DNA of 64,000 nt, taken from positions 1-64,000 of the forward strand of contig JAJOHG010000083.1 in NCBI GenBank assembly GCA_021029095.1, in the 5' to 3' direction. The notes beneath the pieces were generated by a model. It made no database searches. It worked only from the letters and a program-made list of their open reading frames with translations, and was not told where the DNA came from. Position 1 is the stretch's first letter. Each line of letters starts with the position of its first letter. The stretch is from Phellopilus nigrolimitatus (lineage: Eukaryota; Basidiomycota; Agaricomycetes; Hymenochaetales; Hymenochaetaceae). Both the position numbers and the translations under genes were made by a program. Of this stretch, positions 36,557 through 48,439 are shown piece by piece.

Positions 36557-37687
36557 TTTTTGGTGACAAGTCAAGAAGAAAAGAAAGAAAGAGAGAGCAG
36601 GTTGTCGTCGGTCGATGAAAGGAGGAGCGGGTCGTGCCATCATACCATGCTTCAGCGTGAGAAATTATTCTGTGACATGCGACAATAAGTATTTGGTTTA
36701 TAAAAATGTTTTATTTTCAGCATTTTCTGGATTTTTGGTTCTTGTTCTGAGAAACAACTCTCTTTTTTAATCGAATCTGCTTGTTTTAGCATTTTCCTAG
36801 ATAAAATGCTCAAAGAAATATGTCACCAAATGTGATCCGCCTGTTCTAGAATAAATACCTGGGCTTGTCATACAGTCAAACATTATTACTTGTATGGATA
36901 CTATAAAAGGCGATAGAAGCTCCCACTTATGATCGCGAGCAGCGATGTTTTTTATGGTTTCGAAAATCGTCCAGATGAGTCTGAGATTTTTGGTTACTGG
37001 AAGTCGTCCATTATTTGGATTACCACATCGTTACTAGCCCGCCGCTCTTCTCAAGCTGCGTTCTATACATGCATTTGGAGGCCTGTGCCAACATGATATC
37101 TGGCACGCATGGAAACCCGATACCCCAAGGTACGTATCAGAGTTTATTACCGCCATTCATGTCTCTATCATTAAAAAGACCCTAAAGTTACATGATGTGC
37201 AAACCCGAGAAATAATAAGCAAAAGTATGCGGTTCACGTCTACATGAGAACTTTGCGAACAAGCAGGGTATTGTATACAACAATGCAATAGTGAATAAAA
37301 TGAGCGAACAACACAAGGCGTCGAGAGAACAGGTGCAAACAGTGGTCGGAACTGTGGCTGTGATGTACGATAGTGTGGCATGTAAGATATTTCAGGTATG
37401 TGCGGGGAATAAATGAGGGACGGAAAATGACGTGAAGGCACTGGGAGAAGAAAGGAGAATTGCGTATATACCGATGCGCGGTTTCTATTTCGACACGGAA
37501 GGGATCGAGAACACAAGCGGAAGAAAACCAGCAGTGAATGGGAGATGAAAATATATAGACCCGAAGAGAGGAGAGGTTAGACGGGGAACCTGGGAAAGAA
37601 GAAAAGAGAAAAGGGGAGATGAAGGTTAAGAGGAGTTAGACGTAGGGAAGAGGGGAAAGTGATCAGGAAGACGGGGGAGGCGAGGCG
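36557..37687. other. Intergenic region
   Basis: The promoter side of the intersectin-like gene and the 3' side of the kinase gene. AT-rich at 36660-36860; no gene is recognised. Confidence 0.4.
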
Positions 37688-40148
37688 CTAGAGCGGCTCC
37701 AGTTCCTGGCTCGCCACGCTGTCTATGTGCTCCTCATCGAGTAGCATGCCGTCCCTCCCCGCATCCTCCTCGTTCTCCGCGCCGCGCCTAGCTGCGCACA
37801 ATGGAGGTGCGGGCGCGCCCTCCTCGCGCAACCACAGCTCGTCCCACAGCTCGACCATTCGAGCGCGCCGTACCGGGTTGCGCTCGAGCAGGCGACGTAC
37901 AACACGCTTAAGACCGGGGGACGCGAGGCGCCGAGCCGTTGCCGCGGGAGACCCCTTTTCCTCGACCTCATCAGCGGCATCGTCCTCATCGTCGTCCACA
38001 AACTCGTCCGGCCAGTAGTACTCGCATTGCGCGATGCGCATAAGCATGTCTCTTCTCCTATTTCCGACGCGCCTGTGCACACTGCCCGCGCTGCGATCGC
38101 TTTTTACACTTCCCGTGCGCGAGGGCGCGGTGCTGAGAGGGAGAGGCGGCGGTACGTCAAAGGGGAGTTGTCGCGTTGCGAGTGCGTAGAGCACGACGCC
38201 GCACGCCCATGCATCCGTTTGACGACCGTCATAGTGGCCTCTTGGTTCGCCATTAGCGGGGGTGTCGGATTCGCTAGAAGTAGCACTGGCTCCGAGGACG
38301 AGCTCCGGTGCTGCATATGACTCAGAGCCACAGCGAGTGGAGAGGAGCGGAGACGAAGGATCGATGAAGCGACTCAGGCCGAAGTCTGTGAGTTTGATGA
38401 GAGGGGTATGCAAAGGCGGAAGCGGTTCGTCTGTAGCGAATATATTCCGTGTGAGAATGATGTCTGTCAAAATCAGAAAGTCAGAAAGGATCAAAAATTG
38501 AGTATAATTGCCAAACACATACTCTCAAGTTTGATATCCCTATGTACAAGTGCGACGCCATGCATCCATCCGACGGCACGACATAGTTCGCCCCATATGC
38601 GTCGTACCGATGCTTCGCTCGCGCGGATGTACTGCACATCGCAGTTGACGAGGTCGAAAAGCTCTCCACCGCCGACATACTCGAGCATGAGACAGTGGTG
38701 CATGTGCGTCGTGAATGAATGGAGATATGACACGATGGAAGGGTGCGCGATATGCTGCAAAGCGAGTAAATATCCCAGTTCAAGTTCGCACTAAGACCAT
38801 ATGATAGGATGAAATATAAAAGACATACCCGCAGGACCTCAACCTCACGCACGAAGCTAATACGTGTACGATCATTCGCGTCACATAGGGCGCGATTCAT
38901 CATCTTCACCGCGACAAGTCTCCCTTTCGAGTCGTTTACGAGAAAGGAAGCGTCAGCCGCCGCGCTCGCACCCTCGCCATCCTGCTCGTCTAGTAGTTTC
39001 CGCGAGAAACCACTCCCAGCAGTCACTGGCGGAGTAGGTCTGAGTCCATGCAAGCGCGCATCCCTCCCCTTTTTTGCCCAGCTCGAGCTCTTGCGACGCA
39101 GGCCTGGGCGCGACGATTTCGCATCGCCGCTAGCCGGAAACGTCGGCGACGCCAATGTGCCGCCGTCATCTGCCGCGAGCCAAACACTGCTGAACGCGCC
39201 TTCACCGAGCACGCGCACGAGTGTCACAGCTGCGTGGCCTGACGTCAGTCGAGTTCCGGCGCTCAATGCGGGCGGGCTAGAGATTGTCTCTTCAAATCCA
39301 GAGTCGCTACTCCCCCGTGTCGCGCTTATGATATTCCCCTCCCGTTTAATTGCATTATCATGATGCGGGTTGGGAAGACGAAGGTATTCCATAGGAGGAG
39401 GCGACGTCATGAACGACGAAACATTGCGCTTTGTGTCCGTTGGACTGCTTGACAAAGGAGGCGACGGAGATCGCGAATTCTCCGCATCCTCGGTTAGCTG
39501 CAAGAACTCGCGTTTAAAAGATGTCTCCCAATCCGATCCTGCTTTCCTATGTTTTGACAACTCTTCCTCTCCCTCTTCGAGCGTGGGATCTGTGGCATAT
39601 CGCGAAGGGAAGAACCGAGATAGGGGTGGGAGACGCGGTGGGGAAGGTTCCCGGGAACTGGCCGAGGACTTCATGCTTGGTGGCGGGGTGGGGCGCTGAC
39701 CCAAAGCACCCATAGCAAAAAAGTCGGCCGTGGCAGAACGCGAGGGGACGGTTGGCTTCCGCTGATATGTTACATCTGCCGCGAGTGTCGCGCTGCGCAA
39801 TGGTGCGGCCGGCGGAGCGGGCGTCGGCGGGCCGGCAGCGGCGAAAGGTGAGCTGAAGAACGCAGCGGTTTTGCTACTGCTGCTGCCGTTCGGCGAGTGT
39901 GAGGGTGAGAGGAGCAGACCGTCATCTGCCGAGTACGAGGTGCCAGCAGATGAGGGAGAGCATATACTGAGCGACTTCGGGCTCAGATCTGGCGAGACGC
40001 TGTTTGATGCGGTGGAGAAACGGCCGTGCGGGACGGGAGTCGGAAGACGTGTCCAGGCGAGCATAAGGTGCTCACTGTCGTGATCGATGTGGACGTTGTC
40101 GATGTGGTCGTCGTCGTTGTCGAGCTGGGGATGAGCGACGCAGTGCAT
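37688..40148 (-). CDS. Serine/threonine protein kinase
   Basis: Exons 40148-38829, 38754-38523 and 38463-37688 give 775 aa. The start is the first ATG, at 40148. The N-terminal 300 residues are Ser/Pro-rich and disordered (probable phosphosites). The kinase domain has Gly loop LGEGAFSSVWLA (about 313), the VAVKMM lysine (about 411), HRDIKLENIIL, DFGLSRF and the activation segment RCGSESYAAPEL, so it should be active. Anomaly: about 85 residues of low-complexity sequence are inserted between strands beta2 and beta3, where other kinases have a few residues. The C-lobe also holds acidic inserts (DDDEDDAADEVEE) before LLERNPVRRARM. The overall type is CAMK/nutrient-kinase-like; the subfamily is not certain. 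Confidence 0.88.
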
Positions 40149-40998
40149 ACTATTATATACTGTCGCGGATGGGTGCTTCTCCACTTCCGCGCGGACCTAC
40201 GGATGACCACTGCTGTGGAGAAACCCTGCCAACGTGTCTCGGCTGCTAGAGACCATCCATCTGCAACATATGAGTGTCTACTCGACATGTATGACGATGA
40301 GCGCATACGCGTACCATAAAGACAGCGACGGACGACGTGGGGGGCGAACAGAAGTTGCTTGACAAACGGAATACGGTCTTCAGCAATTTTCCTCTTCCGG
40401 CTGCAGGCGTGAGAAAGATGACACACGTTCATCATTTTCCGTCTTCCGAGGCTCTTCGCAAAGTATCAAATCAAAATCGAGAATTCTGGAGGTGGTATCG
40501 TCGGAAATCTCCGACAGGTGGGAATAGTTCCAGTAACCAATCAATTTAAAATAAATGCGGAACGGAACTTAGTTCTTATTCAAAGCACAACTATTTATAA
40601 AAATCCGGTTTGACTCCAGGAATTTATTAAAGGAGGGTAAGCAAGATTGGGACAACTTGGGTAGTAATCAAACGTAAATTGGGGATCAGCGCCGGGCAAC
40701 GAATAGACGTAGATGATAACACAAAGTGGAAACTATCCGGGGAATCCAGATTCCTCAAAGGTGTGTCGTCGATCTGTCGATTCCCGTTAACTCATATGCA
40801 GCCACAAACGTTTTGGGAGAAGACATGAAAAGTAACAACGAAAAGACAGAGGAGATGAGTCTACACTGCACACATATAATACAGTCGTGGATCGGTCCTT
40901 GAGACGCCACGTCTTGATCGCGCACCCTGACCGCCCTTGTTCGATTTCTCCATGAGAAAAAATATGATGGTTTTCCTTGTTCACTCAGCAACATTTAC
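40149..40998. other. Intergenic region upstream of the kinase
   Basis: No gene is recognised. The part near 40149-40400 should contain the kinase promoter. Confidence 0.4.
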
Positions 40999-41500
40999 AG
41001 GGTTTCCGGAAAACCTTGTCAGTACTCACTTTTTTTCTCAACTTTTGTACCGTAGCCCCATTTGGTAGTAATTACTCAAAATGGTAGTAATTACTCAAAA
41101 TGGTAGTAATTTCTTAATCCGGTTGCAGGCATACGCGGGTGATCGGCGCGCGGTCAAACGCGACGTTGCCATTGCACTTTCAGTCTCTCCAATCTTTCAA
41201 GGAGTCAAATACTTCCCAAATGTCATCGGAAACATGGAAATTATCATATATTTGTATGCCGCACTTTTATGTCTTCGCTGATCTTTCAGAGGGCCATGAG
41301 CACATGTATTACTGAAGTCTTTCGCACCTCGGACTTGTTGTGACCAACGCGTCGATCACTCGCGTATGGCTGCAACCGGATTAAGAAATTACTACCATTT
41401 TGAGTAATTACTACCATTTTGAGTAATTACTACCAAATGGGGCTACAGTACAAAAGTTGAGAAAAAAAGTGAGTACTGACAAGGTTTTCCGGAAACCCTG
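40999..41500. mobile_element. MITE with long terminal inverted repeats and TA duplication
   Basis: A 502-base element flanked by TA. The ends are CAGGGTTTCCGGAAAACC and its exact complement, and the inverted arms extend about 138 bases on each side (40999-41137 and 41362-41500). Each arm holds three direct copies of a GGTAGTAATTACTCAAAAT-type unit. No transposase is present. TA-flanked CAGGG ends suggest Tc1/mariner relatives. Confidence 0.85.
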
Positions 41501-42780
41501 TAAGCAAAATTTTAGGGTAATCATTCTTTGAGACACCACGTTTTTCACGGTCAATTTCAATGTCTTTCCTGGTATTACGCATCAAATACAGAGAAAATTC
41601 TTCGCTAGAGAGCACTATTGCGTCTCTCAAAAGACGGAAAAAATGAACCAGTTCGGCGAGTTCGAAAGGACCGTTTACGCACCAGCGTCACGTGACCGGG
41701 TTTGGGCCGCGCGCTCGGCCTACGCTCCGACTCGGACACGAGCTCGAGCGCAACCAATACAAGCTTACTGACTGCCAGTCTTGTGGAAGAGCAATTCGAC
41801 GGCTTTTCAATTTTATAAACGGACTCCGATCCTCCCGCTCCGTTTGCATTCGCATCGTGCATCGCGTCTGCATCCACGCCTCCGACCTCAAATTTTGCAA
41901 AGAAGCACCTGCTTTTCAAGGGATATTCTCATGGCCACGAGATGCTTACAAGCAACCTTCCAGCTCGGTGCGGCAGATCGCAAGCAGGCAAAGGCAAAGA
42001 GGAGGTTACGGGAGGGGCAGGTGAAGAGGAGGAGCGCAGTCAACCCTTCTATCGCAATCTAACACTTGGCTGGTCTTCTGGCGAGGAGTACTAATTGGTA
42101 TGGAAGGAAGTCCCATTGGAGTATGGACTAATATCGCGGGGTAATTCTGTCAATCTTCCAATGTCTTAGTGTATCCAGACAATCAACACGTCCTCGTAGC
42201 TCTGTCGACGTTCCAGGCACATTCGATGGACTTTGCAGCCTGCGCCCTTCATTTACTGTCTTCCCTTGTGGGGTCCTGTTGCAAGCTTGGACTCCGTACC
42301 AGGTATACTTGGTCCGATGACAAATTCGCATCGGCCGTCAAGGCATTTCGAAGGCCACGATTGACCTCAAGCCATATACCAGGGATCCTATTCTTTCAGG
42401 AAATGCTGCAAGTCATCCAATTTTGCTTCGTAAGCACTTTGCTGAATATATTTCCTGACAGCAATGGGCATGGCTCCCCTTCTGTATGTCTGCATCTGTG
42501 CTGCCTCTGCTTTTTCCTCCCGTGCACCGCACCAGACGTCGGGATCATTATGGCCCAGTTCAAATGTCTGCCCGCCGTTTCCTCTCCAGTCAACAAACAG
42601 CCGCATGCTCTCTGCACGTGAAGAGGATGCCATCTTGTGTGCGTACGCCACTGCCATCGTTCTCGAGTGCGCTCAGTCTGCCACGCTGAGCAAAGACACA
42701 GACCATGGCGGACATGAGAAAATGAGATACAGAGCGTGTGCCTCTTAGTCGGTGCCCGGAATCGCCTGCTGAAAAGGACC
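41501..42780. other. Region without a clear gene
   Basis: Open frames here are short: plus 41692-42024 (contains CQSCGRAIRR), and minus 42657-42388 (89 codons, contains WRGNGGQTFELGHNDPDVWC). None has recognised motifs. Confidence 0.35.
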
Positions 42781-42966
42781 GTGAGGCCGGAAAGATCAGT
42801 TAATGACCACAATGAGTGGGTTAGATGGCCTACTTGTGTTTCGTGGAGATAGGGTAGAACTGTAGATTGACTTGCGACTTCAGCATCACGCAGGGTTCTG
42901 AGATGGTGTAGTACCACATGGGACAACTCGCACTATAGCATTCGAATTATTAAAATTATAACTAGG

Positions 42967-43862
42967 CTACAGTCTCCGCCTAGCTTGAGCACGTTCATTA
43001 CGAACCCTGGCCCAATATTTTGTTATCGCTGTACAATATTTCACTGTCTCTTCTGCCTTGCTACGCTCTTCTGAGCCATTTGGAAGGTATGTACGGATGT
43101 CTCGCAGATTGTCCCGAGCAACCTTTTCAATAGAGGTCTTTTGCTATCAATCAGAGGCCTAGTATCAATCCGAGGCTGCACTCGTGTCAATCAGACCTTG
43201 CTCGCTTAGCAGGCCCTGTGCCGGGCTTCGATATCTCGGCATATCCTAAAATAGGTTGCATTAATAATCATGGAGAGTTCGACGCCTCAGCGCACTGCAC
43301 AGCGTAACACGATGTAACACCTACCATAAAAATTAGTCTTGCGCCACCAAAGTGTCCTCTAGGAGTTGCAAACACCAAATGAGGCATTTACTAGTCATTT
43401 AATCATCATGGTCATAATTCTAAGCTATTAATTAATGGAGGACAAGCAAAGGTGTATAAAATGTGCTATGTAAGCGATCGGCTCCGCTGAAAATAGAAAT
43501 TCCGACTCGTTTTCTCCGTTTTAGGCAGCATCGATCGATTACCTCTGTAGATCGATCCGATGCGTGACAAGCTCGCTAGCTGTTGTTCCGAGTCGGCCAT
43601 CTTCTCGGCCATGCATTAGTCACTGCTTCTCACGCCATTCGCTTATTTTCATTCCGAGGAACGTTCGTTTTCAATCCGAGCTAATCGCACCTCGGATTGA
43701 AAGCAAAAGACCTCTAATATCTGTAGCAATATCTACTTCACGTATTGCAAACATGTACCCTTCGTGAGCGGATAGGGAGTAGGCTTGCTCGTGTCTTCGC
43801 TTTAATTTGTTTTCATCATCTTGTGAAAGTTTAAATTCAATGGTGCTTGCGTCAAACTTCAT
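42967..43862 (-). pseudogene. 102-aa hypothetical family, copy 1 (disrupted by a MITE)
   Basis: The 5' part (from ATG 43862, MKFDASTIEFKLSQDDEN) and the 3' part (down to TAG 42967, ending RNERAQARRRL) are homologous to the intact gene at 52995-53303. Between them lies the 582-base MITE at 43133-43714, which introduces a stop soon after ATDIRGLL. Both halves remain open, which suggests a young insertion. The family is unknown: a small, charged, mostly helical-looking protein with the word YCTAIT-YW conserved. Confidence 0.7.
43133..43714. mobile_element. MITE inserted in the 102-aa gene
   Basis: The inverted termini GAGGTCTTTTGCTATCAATC and its near-exact complement are flanked by TA. Removing the element and one TA restores alignment with the uninterrupted copy at about 53155. 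Internal repeats of an ATCAATCAGAGG-like word are near the left end. No transposase is present. Confidence 0.85.
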
Positions 43863-44059
43863 GTTAAAGTTTCTGGTAGGTAGTTGTGTTTGTGCAGGGC
43901 AACTGATAGCACAGTGCATCTTATATACCAGCAAAACGTAATTTTACTTAAAATGGCTTATTTAACTTGTACAAGGCAAAGCATGCATCAGCAAAATGTA
44001 ATTTTACTTTAAATGTCTTATTTGACTTGTTCAAGGTGTTTGACGGTCGTTACTGGACA

Positions 44060-44420
44060 AAATAGTGGACTTAGACTTGAGATAGTGATGATCATTGATG
44101 ATCATCGATGATCACTAGTGATCACTAGTGATCACTGGTGAAAACCAAGTCTAAGAGCTATTCATCGATGATCACTAGTGATCACTAGTGATCGTCGATG
44201 AATGGGCACTTGGGTTTCATCGTTCACTAGTGATCACTAGTGATCATTAATGAATGGGGACTTGGGTTCATTGTTCATCAGTGATCATCAATGAACATTG
44301 TGTTTCGACTTGAGCGTTCACCAGTCATCGATGAACAGTGAAATTCTATCTATTCAAGTCTAATAAAAAGCCTCATAAATGAGCAATGATCGGTGAATGG
44401 ACTTGACTGGCGTTCACCAT
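44060..44420. repeat. Left array of GATCACTAGTGATC palindromes
   Basis: Three clusters of overlapping TGATCACTAGTGATCA units (about 44105-44140, 44162-44200, 44222-44255) are separated by GATGAATGG- and CAAGTC-like words, then become looser to 44420. The array is inverted relative to 48440-48780. Confidence 0.85.
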
Positions 44421-44879
44421 TCACCGATGAGTGGTGAATGCCTCAAATCCGAGATCATCCGACAAAAAGACTATAATTTAATAATTAGTAGTAACACAGC
44501 CGCAAACTGTGATCGACGTTCTGCTTCGTCCTGTTACGCGATATCGGGCGGACACTCGCCCTCGTTCCCACGCTCTCGTCCAACCCAGCTCCTGAGGTTT
44601 CGAGACAATCTCCCCGTCTCGTCTGCACAGTCCATCATGTCCGGACGCAGCTTTGGAAGCAGGCGCTTAACGCTGCGCATGCGTCGACTACGACAGCCTA
44701 AGTTTGTCCGACACCTCGTCGCTCGTGAGCTTGGACGAATACAAGAACCGCAATAGCAGCGGCTCTTCGCTGTCTCTTTCGTTCGGATCGGCGGTGCACA
44801 CCGAGCCGGAGGATGATAGCGTCCCTGTCAGCTCGAGGGACACCGGGTTACTTGTTTTTTAAGAAAAACGAAGACAGTC

Positions 44880-46248
44880 ATGAACGGCGGGAGCTGGTCG
44901 ACAGTGCAGGATTTCCACTCCTTGTCCGGATTGGAGTCTGAGTTTGACGCAAGCGCGTTCGATGGTACGTCCTTGTTGTTCAAATCTCTGTTTCGTTTTT
45001 TGTTTTGTTTTGTTCTAATATTAAGAAAAAAGCGTGGTACTCCGCGGATCCTTCTGCAGATTTCGAGCGGCTGAAGTTGTCCGAATCCTCCGAGTCCTTC
45101 GAGCGAAACACGCAATGGCTGCGCGACCAGACGTCGCGCGCTATCAACGGCATCATGACATCCGAGTTTGTCGTCTCCAATGGTTCCTCACTTGCGCTGA
45201 GCGGCGACAATCTGGATGCGCAGAGCCCGTTTGACGGCGACCTCGCACTCCAGCAGGACAATGGCCGTTACTATTACACGTACACCTCCGGGAGCTCGTC
45301 GTCTGCCGCGTCCGCGTCAGCTGCTCACGACGACGTCAGCATCGGCGAGCACGGCAGCCACCGCGTCGTGGACTGGCGCGATCCGAAACTACACTGGCTT
45401 GCGTCTCAGAAGACCCAGTCCAAGTCTGGCTCGTCCGACTATCCCTCCCCCTCCTCGTCGTCGAATCGCCAATCCGCGTCCTCGTCGACCTCCGACCCTC
45501 TTCCACGCACCGCAGACACCCCACCCGAGGTCCGACAGCTCGTGCCGCCCGCGTGCACGGACTGCTCCGCGTGCGGCGTTTTGCTCGACGCATTCCGCTA
45601 CGTGTGCTCGACGTGCGGGGAGCGCACGCCGCGCCCGCGTGCGAGCGCCGGGGCGAACGGCCATGCGAACGGTTATGCGGACGGAAAGGGCAAGGCGCGC
45701 GCCGACGTCGTCGACGTGTCAATGTTCGACCCGCTCGCGTACCCGCCGCGCGCACACACGAACGGTAAGCCGTTCCCCGCGCGCCCGCGCCCGCTGCCCA
45801 CGCTCCCCTCCGCACCCTCCGCGCCCTCCGCGTCGTCCGCGTCGTCGTCGTCGACGGTCGCGGGCGACGGCGGGTACGAGCTGTGCCCGGGCTGCTTTGA
45901 GACGGCCGGCGTGCTGCATGCGCTGGCGGGCGGCGCAGCGCCCGACGAGCCGACCTCCGCCTCGCCGGAGGATCAGCGCACGCTGAGCCAGCTGCGGCGC
46001 GCGGCGCCGAGGCAGAAAGGCCACTTCCGCCATGCGTACCTCGAGAAGCTTTGGAGCGCATCGGGGTGGAAAGACGTCGGTGCGTGACTCGTCTCTTTTT
46101 GATCTCGATATTAGCGGATGCTGAGTAGTCTGGATGGTGCAGAGCAAGACAATATAAGCGAGTGTACGATCTGCAACACCTCGCTGACGGCGCCACGCTA
46201 CAAATGCGCATCGTGCAAGAACGTTGTACTCTGCCGCGCATGCTACAG
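44880..46248 (+). CDS. ZZ-type zinc-finger protein, 5' part
   Basis: Three exons are supported: 44880-44976 (or starting upstream), about 45034-46079 and about 46144-46248. The last two carry a run of zinc-binding pairs: CTDCSACGVLLDAFRYVCSTC, ELCPGCF, and a ZZ finger CTICNTSLTAPRYKCASC followed by VVLCRACYR. The middle is Ser/Pro-rich and low complexity. ZZ fingers bind peptides or ubiquitin-like partners, and related basidiomycete proteins resemble NBR1. The start is unresolved: an in-frame upstream exon (about 44690-44866, SLSDTSSLVSLDEYKN) is plausible, but its junction does not keep frame. After the donor at 46249 no exon of the expected continuation is found for 850 bases. Confidence 0.65.
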
Positions 46249-47084
46249 GTCCGTGCCATGGCTTCGCATTATCTTCAGGAGAGGGAAATCCATCTAGTAG
46301 GCGCGGCCCCATAACCGAGGGTGACTGATAATCGGCTGAATACTGCTGCTCGAGAGGCACTGTCTTAGAGTGTCCCTTTTCATAAGCCTCAGACCATTTA
46401 GCAAGAAAGAGCTACTTGAGTCCTGTGCGCAAAATGTCGTATCGAGTTTTTTTGATAGCTCCAACGACGGCGGAATTGAAGAAACTTGCTCAAGTCAACA
46501 CGTATCACAGGAAAACGGCGTTCTCATCTGAAATAGCTGAGGACAAAAGGTTGACAACACCTGAGCTTGACCGTCAAACCTGCATTGATCGAGCTGCTAC
46601 GCAGCCTGAGGATACTGTTGATGACTGGATTTTACCTCCAGCAACTCTTGACGCGGCGAGCCAGCGGATTTCAGAAATGTACCAAAACATTATTTTCGCT
46701 GATGAAGAAGAGGAACAGAGTGGGTACGAGGGAGAAGAGAGCGGGTGGGATGACTCGCGGCTGAAAGGTGACGAAATCTCACATGCAAGTGTGTGCTCAC
46801 CTCCATCCAGAACGTGCAAAATCGGCTTACTTCGTGTCCTTCAGTCGCGAAGGAGGGCACTCTGATTTCATGGCCCCCGACCAACCTTGAACATACGCGC
46901 TCGCAGATGTCCTTAGCTCGGACATAGGGCCTCTCCCGTGTCAATACCAGTACTCAATTTGAAACTCAGGAGAATTCTAAGTTTGAGTCGTACGCGCACA
47001 CGTCGACCTCTTCGATCGCGGCGTTTCCAATGTTTATTATCAACCTGCATACTCTTGCATCCCTTTCTACTCTCGTTTCCATTA
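46249..47084. other. Unexplained segment splitting the ZZ-finger gene
   Basis: It contains an open frame of 144 codons from ATG 46434 to TGA 46865 (MSYRVFLIAPTTAELKKL; acidic stretch FADEEEEQSGYEGEE) with no recognised domain. In related ZZ proteins this place encodes a further finger, so the segment looks like an insertion or replacement. Confidence 0.4.
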
Positions 47085-48091
47085 CAACTGCACCTGGTCC
47101 GACGAAATTCACACCCAGCAGACGCGTGCGCGCGGACTCGCTTCGGGAGGCCGATGCAGTCACCATCATCGGGTCCGGCTCGAAACATGCACGTGGCAGC
47201 TGCTGTGATTACAAGACGCTCGACCTCCGCATCGCGTGCAAGGGGTGCAACCAGAGCAACGTCAGCGTGCGGTTCCAATGTGTGACGTGCCCTGCGACGA
47301 AGACCCAGTCGTATAGCTTGGTGCGTTTTCCCTATATTTGCAAAATGATGCGGGGCTTACTGGAGTTGTTGTTCGCTCTTCGTACTGCTCTGTTCAGTGC
47401 GCCACCTGCAAGCAGCGATTGTATCTTCTTCACGACCCAATGCATATTTTCTTTAAGCTACCGCGGCCCATGGATCGTCCAATTGAGTCGCAATTTGCCA
47501 TTCTGCCAATCCTGTACGTCCCCATCGCTTTCCTTCACATATCGTGTTTCGTAAACTAACGTCTGTTCGCGGATGTTAGGTACAGGCAGCCCGCAGGTCC
47601 AGCAGGTCGACTCAACTCCGCTCATCCCAAAGGTCCGTACGCCCTTCCGTGTCCGGAAAACCAGTCCTCTTTTTCTGACACAGTTTCATCTGCTGTTCCA
47701 GCTTATGTCACAACGCTCTACCACAACGTGGCGCTGTGTGATCACTGCATGGACCGCATCAAAGGCGTGTGGTTCCGTTGTGTGTACTGCGCGAAGGATC
47801 TCTGCGATGTGTGTGAAAACTTGAATCCGCACGCGCATGATCGCACCCATTTCTTCTATGTTTTTAAGGCGCCGGTGAATACTTTGTCCTCTTGTGCTTT
47901 AAGTTTTTGTGTCTCTTATTATTACAACTCGGCTTATTTTATTTTAGGTGGATATGCAGATTTTCAGGTGAGAATAAATGTGTCTGTGTCATGTTTTATC
48001 TGACCGTTCGTTGCTTCGCAGGATCGTCGCAGAGCTGGATAATCTGGAAGGGAGTCTGCCGGTGCTGAAGTATCCCGTGTATTACTCGTAA
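47085..48091 (+). CDS. ZZ-type zinc-finger protein, 3' part
   Basis: Seven exons (about 47085-47320, 47399-47513, 47580-47632, 47702-47874, 47948-47967, 48022-48091) read to TAA. They give two ZZ-type fingers: ACKGCNQSNVSVRFQCVTC with SLCATCKQR and HDPMHIFFKLPRP, then LCDHCMDRIKGVWFRCVYC with LCDVCEN and H-x3-H-type ends. The protein ends LPVLKYPVYYS. Frames and splice sites are clean from 47200 onward. The N-terminal join to the exon at 46248 is not resolved, and words typical of the linker (HPADA) appear in a different frame, suggesting damage. The decayed copy at 3295-3745 comes from this same part. Confidence 0.6.
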
Positions 48092-48439
48092 TGTCACTTC
48101 TGTTCGCTAACATTTTATTGCCAATTAGCATCACATGTATTTTGCCTTCCTGTACTTCCAGTGCTTGTTGTATATGTAGCGGATGCATTTCAATCTTCTT
48201 GGAAAATTCATGGGTTGGCTCAGAGTGCAAAAAAGCGTAAAGAAGACATAGAAACGTGTTGAGGGGCACTCTGATTTATGTTTGTTTGGAAAAGAAAACT
48301 AGACAATGGATTGTTCAAGAGTGTGGCTCCGGGATCTACCCTATGACGTGCCACCGACTGCAGCTTCGAAATGATGTGTCGTAAGGACATCGGGTCTGGT
48401 CGGAAAAGAGGTTATTTGTAATAAAACTGGTCTTTCAAA

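Larger units (their letters stand above)
42783..44038. repeat. Repeat unit copy 1 (interrupted; right part continues at 48803-48935)
   Basis: This matches 52811-53648 in the same orientation over nearly the whole unit, with clear divergence. It is interrupted by a 582-base MITE (43133-43714) and split by a 4.76-kb element (44039-48802); the unit resumes at 48803 and ends near 48935. A local tandem duplication of about 60 bases lies at 43931-44035. Confidence 0.85.

Noticed and set aside
44060..44420. CRISPR-like array of regularly spaced palindromes
   Set aside because: The units overlap and lack unique spacers, the sequence is eukaryotic, and an inverse copy marks the other end of a mobile element.
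45336..46259. 307-codon minus-strand frame
   Set aside because: It is antisense to the ZZ-finger exon in a GC-rich stretch; arginine-rich composition is typical of a shadow frame.
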